From the NCBI RefSeq assembly GCF_039555335.1, contig NW_027305501.1, positions 1,035,501-1,099,500 of the forward strand: a DNA stretch of 64,000 nucleotides, in the 5' to 3' direction. Source of the stretch: Amphiura filiformis. Taxonomy: Eukaryota; Echinodermata; Ophiuroidea; Amphilepidida; Amphiuridae. The notes under the pieces are model-generated. The model was not told the DNA's origin, made no database searches, and saw only the letters and a list, made by a program, of their open reading frames with translations. Made by a program: the position numbers and the translations under genes. This document shows, piece by piece, positions 23,095 through 33,600 of the stretch; positions within the stretch are counted from its first letter, which is position 1; each line of letters opens with the position of its first letter.

Positions 23095-23293
23095 GGCCCC
23101 GTATCCATAGGCTGTTCCCTTGTGGCGTGTGCCCTTGTTCCGTGTTCACTTGTTCCCATGTGACCTGCTACACAGACAACCTATGTATACGGCCACTAAG
23201 CACTAAGCAAAACAAAGGTTCGTTGTCTGTGTGAACAAGTGAACACGGAACAAGGGCACACGCCACAAGGGAACAGCCTATGGATACGGGGCC
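23095..23293. mobile_element. Harbinger-like MITE with TTA target duplication
   Basis: Starts GGCCCCGTATCCATAGGCTG. The right arm is a perfect complement over about 60 bp (through GTTCCGTGTTCACTTGTTC). TTA flanks both sides (23092-23094, 23294-23296). The near identity of the arms suggests recent activity. Confidence 0.85.
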
Positions 23294-23445
23294 TTACTGG
23301 TATTTGTTGCAGCATGCACAACTCAACTTTTGTTTCACAGAAAAATAATACATTTTACTATCTTCTGATTAAATTTGGTTATACTGTTGTACACAAACAA
23401 ATTATTCATAAACAAAGTGGAATTCACTGGCCAGTGGTGTTATAT

Positions 23446-24208
23446 ATATCGTCGCTGGGTGGGAATTTCAAAGATAAAATGCAACCTCATATGTATCAGT
23501 TACATAAAACCTCATATCATGTAACAATTTTGTCATTTTGCATGAGATGCAAAACAATGCTCAAAATCTATCACAGGATTTTTAGAAAATAGTGTTGGTT
23601 ATTTGTTCATTTACAGACACTAATGGAAGTACCACAAAACGTGTTGGGGCATTTTCTTCAAGTTGTCATGTAAACAAAGAATTTGACCAAATGTGTACAT
23701 TTGTGACGTGTCATGTCAAAAGGAGACACTTTTGGGCAGGTTATCAAATTTGAGGTTTTTACACATCTTAAATATACAGATATTTTGCTCCACAACGCGG
23801 TTTTCCCCAATGCAATCGGACATACCTAAGCGAAGATATTGAGTTCGTAATTTATGGTATTATAAAATTGGAAATTGAGATATCGGCCTTTGAAAATATT
23901 ATTGACAATGTTGAGAGTAGGAATTACCTTGAAAAATGTCTCAAAAAATACAAGATGCCAATTATATTCCGGTCTGAAACTATCAGACAATATTGTACAC
24001 ATTAATAACATCACAAATTCGCAATAAAACCAAATTGTGAAAAAATCACCAACGGGCAGATTTTGGGCTATTTCTCCATTTACAATCCTGCCCAAAAGTG
24101 TCCCTTTTGATATGACACGTCACATTTGAGGTTTATGTAACTGGGGCCCACTTGTTTTACGAGGTTTTGCATTTGACACTAGGTTTTTCCCACCCAGCGA
24201 TGATATGT
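23446..24208. mobile_element. Outer inverted-repeat element interrupted by another MITE
   Basis: ATATATCGTCGCTGGGTGGG at the left pairs with the complement near 24188-24208 (CCCACCCAGCGATGATAT). Both arms continue to an AAATGCAA-ACCTC segment. Between them lies the separate element 23703-24123. Non-coding. Confidence 0.6.
23703..24123. mobile_element. Inner MITE with GTGACGTGTCAT ends
   Basis: GTGACGTGTCATGTCAAAAG at the left and the complement of GTGACGTGTCATATCAAAAG at the right; the arms run ~38 bp to TTTTGGGCAGG. ATTT occurs outside both ends, a possible 4-bp duplication. Confidence 0.7.
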
Positions 24209-24545
24209 TATTTTGTTACACGAGAAAACAATGTATCATTTTGAAAATAAGATATAATATAAGATATGTACCTTGTGCTTTCATCTTCCATCATATAATA
24301 CTATAGAAAACTTGGGTACTATACCTTCATGTAAGTAGGGGTGAGTTGCCTGACAGTATGCGCACGCATCGTCACAATTTCCATTGTATCATATTTTGTT
24401 CAGGGCTCATGTTTTTAAAACTCTCGCCACATCACAATAAGGCTATTGAACAGTGTAGTGGTTGAATGGGGTTCACTCAAGCATATTGATTTAATTGCCA
24501 CTCCCTTGCCTTTGTCGATAAACATTGAGGTCAACTGATCTATAA

Positions 24546-24726
24546 GGCGACGAAAAAAGAAAATCCTGTTCTACGGGCCCGACTGACCCAGAGTTTGAAC
24601 AAATTGGGAAAATTTTTTTCCTGTTTTGGTGATTTTTTGGGTCATTACAAAAAAAAAAGCCGACCGACCCTACTTGAAAGGTCCGTCCGCCCATAGAACA
24701 GGGTTCCATTTCATTTTTTCGTCGCC
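24546..24726. mobile_element. Harbinger-like MITE family E, copy 1 (TAA duplication)
   Basis: Starts GGCGACGAAAAAAG and ends TTTTTTCGTCGCC, with TAA on both sides (24543-24545, 24727-24729). Inner arms share CCTGTTCTA. A diverged relative lies at 30740-30993. Confidence 0.8.
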
Positions 24727-24739
24727 TAATCACAAATTT

Positions 24740-24800
24740 TAAGATTCGGTTTTAGGGTTTAGGGCTAGGGTGTAGGATTAGGGTAAGGGTTGGGCTAGGG
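24740..24800. repeat. Degenerate telomere-like TTAGGG stretch
   Basis: Irregular TTAGGG, TAGGGT and TAAGGG words over ~60 bp. Too degenerate to be telomere. A single GGATTAGGGTTAA is at 32998. Confidence 0.5.
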
Positions 24801-25659
24801 ATACAAAACATTTTGTGATGCTTACATGAAGGTAAGCCTAATACTTGATACAAGTTCACATTGGTAACTAGTCAAATTTGGTATGACAAATTTGAAATGC
24901 CTTATGGGACGGTTTTTGCCACTTTTAGTACAGCTGAACGAACATTGGCCAATTGGAAATATTTCTTTTTTTGCTTAAAAATATTGTTTAAAATGATTTA
25001 TTACAAAATTTAAAAAAGAAAAAAATACTGTAAACTCACAAATTAATTTTGTAATCTACTACATGTACAAGTAAAAAAGAATAACTAAAGCAATTTTCCC
25101 GATAGGTCACAGTTCAACCGTACCAAAACCGTCCCACGATGCATTGCAAATTTGTATTGCAGAATCAACTTATTTCTTGCACTTGTGCTGAAAGGTATAT
25201 ACAGGGTGTAACAATAAAATTTATACAATTGAATTTTGACTTCTCAGGAAAAACCTAAAAGACTTATGGCACAAATATTATATGTAATACAATCAGTAAT
25301 ATCTGGGCTAAAAGAAGACGTTTAGTTGGTTTCTTTACTAGCTTGGGCTCAAAAGTTATGTCCGATTAATTAAAACGTCCAGAAAACGTGTTGGGCCACT
25401 TTTGCCATGTTTGCGCATATCAAGTTTGAACCGCGTAGATATGTTGATCGTGCATTAAACATCAAAGAACTGCAACAAAAGAAATATAAGTGGTGTTTCT
25501 TCATATAATTAAAATGAATTTAATTATAATATGATATTTCTTTAAAATCTATGGAAGTCTTGAAATTTCTTTCAAATTATCTTATAAATAAAGTAATTTC
25601 TCATATCCCTGAGATATCATTGGTAAAACTGAGAACAATTTTTGCATCCATAAGTACAA

Positions 25660-25908
25660 AACAATAAGATTTTGTTCAGCTGGGCTTCTAGCTGTTCTGG
25701 GGCGACCACTATTGCCAGCATTTCTGTTAATTCTACATACTTCTCATAGTTATATATATGTAATTGTATGCCTTGATGGAAGACGTGAATTTGGAAAATG
25801 AGCTATGAACAATCTTATGGTTTCTGCTTGACTCTATGTGCTACCGAATGTTACAACCATAAAAATACGCTCTTCCAACGTGAATTGGGGTTGAAGTTGT
25901 TGAGCCAT
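25660..25908 (-). pseudogene. Decayed mariner-type transposase, N-terminal HTH region
   Basis: From an ATG at 25908 the minus strand reads MAQQLQPQFTLEERIFMVV, then after an in-frame stop SQAETIRLFIAHFPNSRLPS, the pattern of the helix-turn-helix (DUF4817-like) start of some mariner-superfamily transposases. After a frame change it continues NRNAGNSGRPRTARSPAEQN, the GRPR linker typical of such proteins. Downstream sequence is degraded and no DDE/D catalytic residues are recoverable by eye. Confidence 0.7.
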
Positions 25909-25976
25909 GATTTCTAGTAAATGATTTCTAGTAAATGATTTCTAGTAAATGATTTCTAGTAAATGATTTCTAGTAA
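25907..25976. repeat. 14-bp minisatellite, 5 units
   Basis: ATGATTTCTAGTAA is repeated five times without change, ending exactly at the transposase start codon on the other strand. Confidence 0.95.
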
Positions 25977-26378
25977 ATGAGGTTGTTATGTCAGTGCTTA
26001 GTTGTGACTTTCAAAAACTCAAGGAGATATTCTATTATGTAATCATTTCTACCACTTCGAATACCCCATTGTTTATAACTACCTATCATAAGATCATCGT
26101 CCATGGTTCAACTCTATTCAGTCACGTTTGTAACACTTTAGACAAAAGTGGCCCAAGCGGTTTTAAGACTAGGTTACATAATTGGCCATATCTTCACTTT
26201 TATACCGTCGGTTTTATTGGAACAACGCTTAGCTGGTGGCTAAAGAAATTATCTTGATAGACATAAAAATATAAAACCACAAAATAACGGCATACTTGTG
26301 TCATTCTAATTTCAAAATTGTACAAATTTTATTGTTACACCCTGTACATGTCAGGATACGATTCTACACCTCCTTACT

Positions 26379-26442
26379 TCAGCTTGATCCATCGCTTTTC
26401 TTCTTCAGTGGTGGTACCTTCCAGATCTCATAAAACACCCAC
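26379..26442 (-). CDS. SMS: SMS exon 10 (terminal)
   Basis: 64 nt: one base completes the Met codon, then [20 protein letters not shown] and stop at 26381-26379. The human protein ends in a similar WVFYTVWKK block. The lysine-rich tail differs. Confidence 0.85.
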
Positions 26443-27608
26443 CTTATTCCACACAAAAATATGGTTAAGGAAAATATCTCTAATATTTATTAATTTATTT
26501 GGCTTTGTAGACTTTTATAACAGCAATGCACACCTAAGCAGCCACCGCGGTGCTTCCAATTAGAAAATAAAAGTGTTGTTTTAAGACCCAGCCATGTATC
26601 TATCGCCTGATATAACATGCCTTTTTCGGGGTGGGGCAAATAAATTCCAATGGGGTCAAAATTTGACAAAAATGGTCAAGAATAGGCAAAAAGGTACAAA
26701 CAAGGCCTGTAATTCTTATGATTATTAGGACGGTTAGCAACTAACAGTGGGGGGCAAATGCAATTAGACTTCACAAGGAAGGTGGAGTGGGGATGGTGGG
26801 GTGGGGTGGGGCCCTGGTTATGCCAATGCCTCTGATTCTTACAAACAGTGCACCATACACTGAATAAAGCACAGCTGGTGGGTGGGATACCTGGTTGTAC
26901 AACCTAGTCAAAATTTGACCTGAAACCCATACTGATAAAATACATCAATCTGCTCTTTCTTACTGATGTCATTTTTTCCTAAAGGGTAAGGCACCAGAAA
27001 CAAATATGTTTGATCTTTGGATCGACCATCGATGCTGCTTCAATGCTTGTTATTAATGAACTATCAACTAATTAATCAGAATTAACGCTACATTTATATT
27101 GGTCAATATCTATACTAGCACAAATTACTATTTTATTACAAATAACAATAGTAAATTGATTGATTTAATAAATAATAAGGATCGACCAAGCATCGATGGT
27201 CGATCGAAAGATCGAACTAATTTGTCTCTATTGCCTAAAGGCAAATTAGAATTGCACACAGACCTTGTTCTTCACAATGGGCTATAGACATGACCTTAAT
27301 ATTCCACACAGGGAGTATCATGTGTGAATATGATTCCAAATGGAGTTACCTGAATGGTGACTCCATTTGAAATCCACACTTCTTGTGTGGCAGATACGCG
27401 GTGTAGGGAATTCAAATGGAATAGCCCATTTAAGCTATCCCATAAATTTCAAATATTTTAACACTTTAACAATGATTAAGGCTGGCATTTTCGGTCGGGT
27501 AAACGGGTACCCGCCGAGATTACATTACCGGGTAGTTAAGTTTTTATTTTTTCGGTTTTGTAGTGTCCCTGGACCTAGACCTAAATGCTAGGATCATTCA
27601 TGGTTGAC

Positions 27609-27651
<43 letters not shown>

Positions 27652-30600
27652 CAAGATATTTTGTTATTTTTAATATGAAAATTGATAATTTGTATTCATG
27701 TCATAGTCTATTAATGATTTCAAAATGCATTCAAATTCAATGCACACCTGAGCAGCCACCGCGGTGCTTCCAATTAGAAAATAAAAGTGTTGTTTTAAGA
27801 CCCAGCCATGTATCTATCGCCTGATATAACATGCCTTTTTCGGGGTGGGGCAAATAAATTCCAATGGGGTCAAAATTTGACAAAAATGGTCAAGAATAGG
27901 CAAAAAGGTACAAACAAGGCCTGTAATTCTTATGATTATTAGGACGGTTAGCAACTAACAGTGGGGGCAAATGCAATTAGACTTCACAAGGAAGGTGGAG
28001 TGGGGATGGTGGGGTGGGGTGGGGCCCCTGGTTATGCCAATGCCTCTGATTCTTACAAACAGTGCACCATACACTGAATAAAGCACAGCTGGTGGGTGGG
28101 GTACCTGGTTGTACAACCTAGTCAAAATTTGACCTGAAACCCATACTGATAAAATACATCAATCTGCTCTTTCTTACTGATGTCATTTTTTCCTAAAGGG
28201 TAAGGCACCAGAAACAAATATGTTCGATCTTTGGATCGACCATCGATGCTGCTTCAATGCTTGTTATTAATGAACTATCAACTAATTAATCAGAATTAAC
28301 GCTACATTTATATTGGTCAATATCTATACTAGCACAAATTACTATTTTATTACAAATAACAATAGTAAATTGATTGATTTAATAAATAATAAGGATCGAC
28401 CAAGCATCGATGGTCGATCGAAAGATCGAACTAATTTGTCTCTATTGCCTAAAGGCAAATTAGAATTGCACACAGACCTTGTTCTTCACAATGGGCTATA
28501 GACATGACCTTAATATTCCACACAGGGAGTATCATGTGTGAATATGATTCCAAATGGAGTTACCTGAATGGTAGACCCAGCCATGTATCTATCGCCTGAT
28601 ATAACATGCCTTTTTCGGGGTGGGGCAAATAAATTCCAATGGGGTCAAAATTTGACAAAAATGGTCAAGAATAGGCAAAAAGGTACAAACAAGGCCTGTA
28701 ATTCTTATGATTATTAGGACGGTTAGCAACTAACAGTGGGGGGCAAATGCAATTAGACTTCACAAGGAAGGTGGAGTGGGGATGGTGGGGTGGGGTGGGG
28801 CCCCTGGTTATGCCAATGCCTCTGATTCTTACAAACAGTGCACCATACACTGAATAAAGCACAGCTGGTGGGTGGGGTACCTGGTTGTACAACCTAGTCA
28901 AAATTTGACCTGAAACCCATACTGATAAAATACATCAATCTGCTCTTTCTTACTGATGTCATTTTTCCTAAAGGGTAAGGCACCAGAAACAAATATGTTC
29001 GATCTTTGGATCGACCATCGATGCTGCTTCAATGCTTGTTATTAATGAACTATCAACTAATTAATCAGAATTAACGCTACATTTATATTGGTCAATATCT
29101 ATACTATAGCACAAATTACTATTTTATTACAAATAACAATAGTAAATTGATTGATTTAATAAATAATAAGGATCGACCAAGCATCGATGGTCGATCGAAA
29201 AGATCGAACTAATTTGTCTCTATTGCCTAAAGGCAAATTAGAATTGCACACAGACCTTGTTCTTCACAATGGGCTATAGACATGACCTTAATATTCCACA
29301 CAGGGAGTATCATGTGTGAATATGATTCCAAATGGAGTTACCTGAATGGTGACTCCATTTGAAATCCACACTTCTTGTGTGGCAGATACGCGGTGTAGGA
29401 ATTCAAATGGAATAGCCCATTTAAGCTATCCCATAAATTTCAAATATTTTAACACTTTAACAATGATTAAGGCTGGCATTTTCGGTCGGGTAAACGGGTA
29501 CCCGCCCGAGATTACATTACCCAGGTAGTTAAGTTTTTTATTTTTTCGGTTTTGTAGTGTCCCTGGACCTAGACCTAAATGCTAGGATCATTCATGGTTG
29601 ACCTAAAAAAAAAAAAAAAAAAAAAAAATTCAAGATATTTTGTTATTTTTAATATGAAAATTGATAATTTGTATTCATGTCATAGTCTATTAATGATTTC
29701 AAAATGCATTCAAATTCAATACATTTTGAAATCATTAATAGACTATGACATGAATACAAATTATCAATTTTCATATAAAAAATAACAAAATATCTTGAAA
29801 TTTTTTATTTTTTTTTGTTTGTTTTTTAGGTCAACCATGAATGATCCTGATGGCATTTAGGTCTAGGTCCAGAGACACTAAAACCAAAAAATAAAATTTT
29901 TTTTTTTTTGCAATTTGGTACCGGTTACCCGCCCGAAAATTATGGCGGGTACCCGGTACAAAATTACCCGAAAATGCCAGGCCTAACAATGATCACTATT
30001 AAATAGTCCCAAACCACAACCACCTTTGTCCATCTATGTCCACAATTACATGTTACTCATTTCGGCAACAAATGGATGGTTTATTTTGCCCTCCATAATA
30101 AATGTGACCTGATCCAGTCCACTCAGGCTAAAGTCATATTTTTTGAGTTAATTTCAGGTTTACATGAAGTCAAGTAAAAAATTCTCTTTCTATCTGTCAA
30201 AACCCTGTGTTTATAACTGATTTGGTTGCAAATATTTCAACATGACAATCACGGGACGTGTTAGCAAGCACTCGATCAGTGAACTCTGAATAAAACCAGA
30301 GATCTCCGGATTTAATATAAAAACTTTACTTTAATTAAATTTTACTGTAATTAAAGCAGGTTTAGTCTTTCAAGTGGTATTTTAGTACACCACTGGATAT
30401 TACGATCATGCAAAAAGTAAAAATTCAAGAAAAACTGAGGGCAACGCTGAGAGCAAATCACACATTATGTCCTTTATATGCAATGTTGACCAATTCAAAG
30501 GATACATTTCCATGTATGATGGTACACAGACAGTTTCTTTGCTGAATTCCACATCACACTCTAATTGCTGCAACTGTTTCTCATACATCTCCAAGGCAGA

Positions 30601-33600
30601 TTTCATGATGGCTCCATTGCCCTGCATGGGTACAGAAAACCAAGATGACAAATCAGGAAAGGAAGTTTATAAAAAACATTTTTAATATTAAGGACATCAA
30701 ATATGGGAATGAACCAAGAGGTGCAAAAAAAACCTGTAAGGTGACAAAAAAAACCATGTTCTACAGGCGGACGGACCTTTCAAGTACGGTCAGTTGGTTG
30801 GGCTCTTTCTTTTCTTTTCACAAAAAAAAAATCACCAAAATCTGAAAACAATTTGCAATTTGGGGAAAATTTGGCTCCTGATATTTTCGAAATTTGGGTT
30901 GGCATTCATTTGCACAGGAAAAATGTGTTTCCCAGTTCTTGTAAAATCTGGGTCAGTCTGGCCTGTAGAATAGGGTTTTCTTTTTTCGTCCCCTAATGGA
31001 CCACATTAAACACCGCTGACCCCTCTCCTTCCATCATCTATATATAACAAAACAAAATGTGCCCCCCTCCCCACACACAAACACACCTATGTAAGTACTG
31101 TGTGTCAACCAGGCACAATTATTGGCAAACCAGAGACAATAATATTACACAGTTTAAGATTTTAACGCCTAAGAGGCGACATTTTGCAAATTTATTTTTT
31201 CACCATGGGGACCTAATAAGGGACTTCATATACCCCTCCCTTAGAGGTCGGCAGTTATAAAAAGGTCAATCTTTGGCATATTTAAAAGGGGTAACATAGT
31301 GAGAGTGCATGGTGACAATTTATATGACACCAGTTTGTTATGAAGTCTCTAGAGAACAGATCTGTTCGATGTAAAAAACACACAAATGTCCCCTTATTCA
31401 GGAGAAACTTGCAGAAACATCCATACATATATACTGACCTGTGTGAAATATTTTCCATCTGATTTCAGAACTTTCATTGACAGCTGCAGAATAAGGCGTA
31501 AAAAGTCCCACTGTGATCCTGAAAAACATGAAATATGTGGTTAATTTAATATTTGTGATGCGATCAAGCAAAATAAGTTGGAACTCGGAAAGTTTTCGGT
31601 TTCTTAAAGGATAGTAAAAAGCATTTGCAAAGCTGCATTTTGCAGAAAACCCCATTGAAATCGAAAAACTAGTTCCAAAGATATGAGCATTTAAAAGAGT
31701 TTCCAAAACGACAGGAAATATTGCCTTTGTTTAGCTATACCTCAAAATCAATACTTCCGAGTTCTGACTGTTTTGCTTGATCGCATCACATTTACTGTTT
31801 TGCATTACAAGTGTGTGGGCTGATGTTTTTGAAATGGTGTTTTCTATACTTGATGCCTATATCACCCAAACAATCTGATTCTAAGTGTTAAGGTGAGTTG
31901 GAGCAATGCATGAGCTACCGGTGTTCGTGCCCAAATATTGCAAAAAATAAAGCCCACACTCATAGGGAAAGGTATGGGTGGTTCTAATACTCATTATAAT
32001 GCATGTCAGGTCTAGGAATTATATATTATGATATATGTACATGCTCTCCGGAATGTGGACCAGAGACCATGAGCGCCCATCCATCTTACATGTACTTCAA
32101 TCAGTACATAGTGCTAGTGATGAAATGAGTTTCATATCTCTGAATGCATTTGAAGAGCGTTTTTCCAAACCTCACTCAGTCCACCACCACCATGTTCCTC
32201 ATTTACTAATACTTGGTTGTAGGTAAACAGGGAGCATGGTGGCCGAGCAGAATGGGCTTCGACTCATAATCGAAAGGTTGTGGGTTCGAGCCTACAACCT
32301 TTCGATTAGGAGTCGAAGCCCATTCTGCTCGGCCACCATGCTCCCTGTTTACCTACAACCAAGTATTAGTAAATGAGGAACATGGTGGTGGTGGACTGAG
32401 TGAGGTTTGGAAAAACGCTCTTCATTTGTGTTCCTGCATAGCCAGATTTAGTAGTGAGCTGAATGGGCAGTTTTGGATGCTTTGTCCAAGATGTATATTT
32501 AGTATGTTCTATCAAAGGTTTATTATAGTAAATTCGCCTTCTCTCACTGATATTACATCAATAAATGATGTCGACTATTTGACTTACCTCTGGCTTCTGT
32601 TGTGATGGGAATGGCTGTCAAGTCATTGATTACATAATCAAATTTCTTGCCCTCTTTAATGTAGGTTTCCAAAATTGGTATGCAGTCTTCTACTAGAACC
32701 TGTTGACAAAAGAGAAATATGTAGTAAGTCTTTTGTACATGATTTAATTATCACTAAAGCTCACTAAAACCACTCTGCGTGTATGCATTCCATGTGACGC
32801 AATCAGCCGAAGTCATAAATACCCAGGGAATTGATGCCCGGGGCAGCCAAACCTCTGCAGCTATATGTCGGTGATCGAGTGCGTGGCATGCGAGGGGTCC
32901 CGGGTTCGAATCCCGGGGGTACCAAGTGACTTCTTTCTTCACCTTCTCTCCTTTTTCGTTTCTTCTTTCCCTTCCGATAGCAAAAAAAACCATGTGTAGG
33001 ATTAGGGTTAATCTTAAACAAGGTGCTCTATCAAACAAAAATATATATTACATACAATTTCATTAATCTTTAGGCAAGAAAATTTCAACGAGTGTACTAT
33101 CAGATTGTTATTGTTGTCAAGCATTCGTCAGGCGTGACTCAGGTGTGTCTCCGACTTTCACCAGGTGTGACTCAGACTTTACAAGGCAGGGCAACAGAAT
33201 GGCCACCACTGCTCGAGTAGAGCACCAACCACATCAGATTGATATATGTGGGAGATCACCTGGAACGCAGCAATAGAATTATGAAATGAAAGGCATAAGA
33301 CCGATCTGCAAACTTTACAACCAAGGCAGGACAGAAGAAGCACCGCCACTGCTCAGAGAGCACACTCCAGATCAGATTAACAATGGGAGATCACCTATGC
33401 ACAGCTCTGAAATAAAAGGGATAAGACTAACGGCAGACTATATGGCAGGACTGAAGAATCACCACTACTCGGGTAGAGCACCCATCACCTCAGATGAAGA
33501 ATGGAAGGTAATCTGGTCCAAACAGGAGCATTGCCTTATGACTGGGTTACAACAGTTAGTATCACTACCATATTCAAGAAAGGCAACTATTTGACTAATT

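Larger units (their letters stand above)
25202..26344 (-). mobile_element. Mariner-superfamily element, TA duplication
   Basis: Both ends read CAGGGTGTAACAATAAAATT inwards and TA flanks each (25200-25201, 26345-26346). The minus strand holds a decayed transposase. The right end lies 35 bp beyond the spermine synthase stop codon, so the element sits in that gene's probable 3' UTR. Confidence 0.85.
26524..29720. repeat. Partial tandem triplication, ~1.2-kb unit
   Basis: Unit 1 starts at CAATGCACACCTAAGCAGCC (26524), unit 2 at 27739, and unit 3 enters at the internal point AGACCCAGCC (28573). Unit 2 lacks its last ~440 bp: it jumps from TACCTGAATGGT to AGACCCAGCC. Identity between units is very high, with only single-base indels and poly(A) length differing (about 39 A at 27611, about 24 at 29605). 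A 62-codon frame (27099, 28313) is carried along passively. Lies within SMS intron 9. Confidence 0.92.
26443..30505 (-). other. U12-type GT-AG intron (SMS intron 9), 4.06 kb
   Basis: Donor GTATCCTTTG. Branch-site match TTCCTTAAC at 26472-26464, about 22 nt before the AG at 26444-26443, somewhat longer than usual for U12 introns. The intron contains the tandem triplication, a foldback MITE and a dispersed repeat. Confidence 0.78.

Noticed and set aside
24740..24800. Interstitial telomere
   Set aside because: The TTAGGG words are irregular and the tract is only ~60 bp, so it is too degenerate.
27099..28501. Identical 62-codon frames at 27099 and 28313 as a duplicated small gene
   Set aside because: They span a foldback MITE inside the triplicated unit, and unit 3 is broken by indels. 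No sign of coding constraint.
30406..30505. Read-through C-terminus of SMS exon 9 (29 residues)
   Set aside because: A U12 donor at 30505 and a terminal exon at 26379-26442 with the conserved WVFY block explain the gene better.
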